Under the pieces are notes generated by a model that made no database searches, was not told where the DNA came from, and worked only from the letters and a program-made list of their open reading frames with translations. Made by a program: the position numbers and the translations under genes. From Bryobacterales bacterium (GTDB lineage Bacteria; Acidobacteriota; Terriglobia; Bryobacterales; Bryobacteraceae), in NCBI GenBank assembly GCA_003164075.1, contig PLRZ01000505.1, forward strand, positions 5,506-11,227: a stretch of 5,722 nt of DNA, given 5' to 3'. Positions 5,624 through 5,722 of the stretch are shown one piece after another (position 1 is the first letter of the stretch; the number at the start of each line of letters is the position of its first letter).

Positions 5624-5722
5624 TTGGATGGAGTGATCGTAGTCGACAAACCGGAGGGATGGACCTAGCACTACGAGGTGGCCAAGATGCGCGGCATTGC
5701 GCGGACGAAACGGATCGGCCAT
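5624..5722 (+). pseudogene. truB: truB 5' end with in-frame amber codon; runs off window
   Basis: N-terminus of tRNA pseudouridine-55 synthase, which isomerises U55 in the T-loop of tRNAs. From the TTG at 5624 the frame reads M-D-G-V-I-V-V-D-K-P-E-G-W-T, then TAG (5666-5668), then H-Y-E-V-A-K-M-R-G-I-A-R-T-K-R-I-G-H to the window edge. TruB begins with just such a D-G-V-x-x-x-D-K-P-x-G-x-T/S-S-H/N-D block and continues after R-I/A-G-H with the catalytic G-T/A-L-D-P motif, which lies outside the window. The codon read as TAG sits where Ser is normal, and TCG to TAG is one base. Two further residues just after it are also atypical: Tyr for the usual Asp/Asn, and Glu for a hydrophobic residue. 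The frame is otherwise intact. The cause may be a recent nonsense mutation, amber readthrough or recoding, or low-quality sequence near a contig end. Re-initiation at the ATG at 5687 would drop the conserved D-K-P-x-G strand. It follows the methyltransferase by 25 bp, probably in the same operon. Confidence 0.75.

Overview
The window reads as chromosomal housekeeping and envelope DNA from a GC-rich Gram-negative-type bacterium. Every gene is dense and closely spaced, and codon use looks uniform. A Tat-exported sulfatase-family protein with an S-R-R-T-F leader, next to PgsA, RodZ and sugar-transfer genes, suggests an Acidobacteriota member of the Solibacter/Bryobacter type. That assignment rests on style rather than on a marker gene and is only moderately secure. 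I see no mobile element, CRISPR array, RNA gene or large repeat.

Layout. (1) Positions 23-1261, minus strand: a Tat-exported member of the alkaline-phosphatase/sulfatase superfamily in which essentially every catalytic position is replaced or deleted, so probably a pseudoenzyme. (2) A 73-bp divergent spacer, then pgsA (1335-2027, plus), phosphatidylglycerophosphate synthase. (3) rodZ (1958-2884, minus), the HTH/membrane/DUF4115 cell-shape protein, convergent with pgsA and overlapping its 3' end by 70 bp. (4) A 76-bp divergent spacer, then a tight plus-strand cassette: a family 2 glycosyltransferase (2961-3959), a Cys4-headed SAM methyltransferase (3956-4900) and a second SAM methyltransferase (4897-5598). 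Both junctions are 4-bp ATGA stop/start overlaps. (5) After 25 bp, the 5' end of truB (5624-edge), tRNA pseudouridine-55 synthase, interrupted by an in-frame TAG at its 15th codon.

How they fit together. PgsA supplies the committed step to phosphatidylglycerol and RodZ ties MreB to wall elongation. The glycosyltransferase/methyltransferase trio probably builds and methylates a surface glycan or glycolipid, and appears to be translationally coupled. TruB is probably carried along by the same transcript. There is no convincing new multi-gene system here. The two observations most worth a check are the catalytically stripped sulfatase and the amber codon, with clustered atypical residues, in truB.
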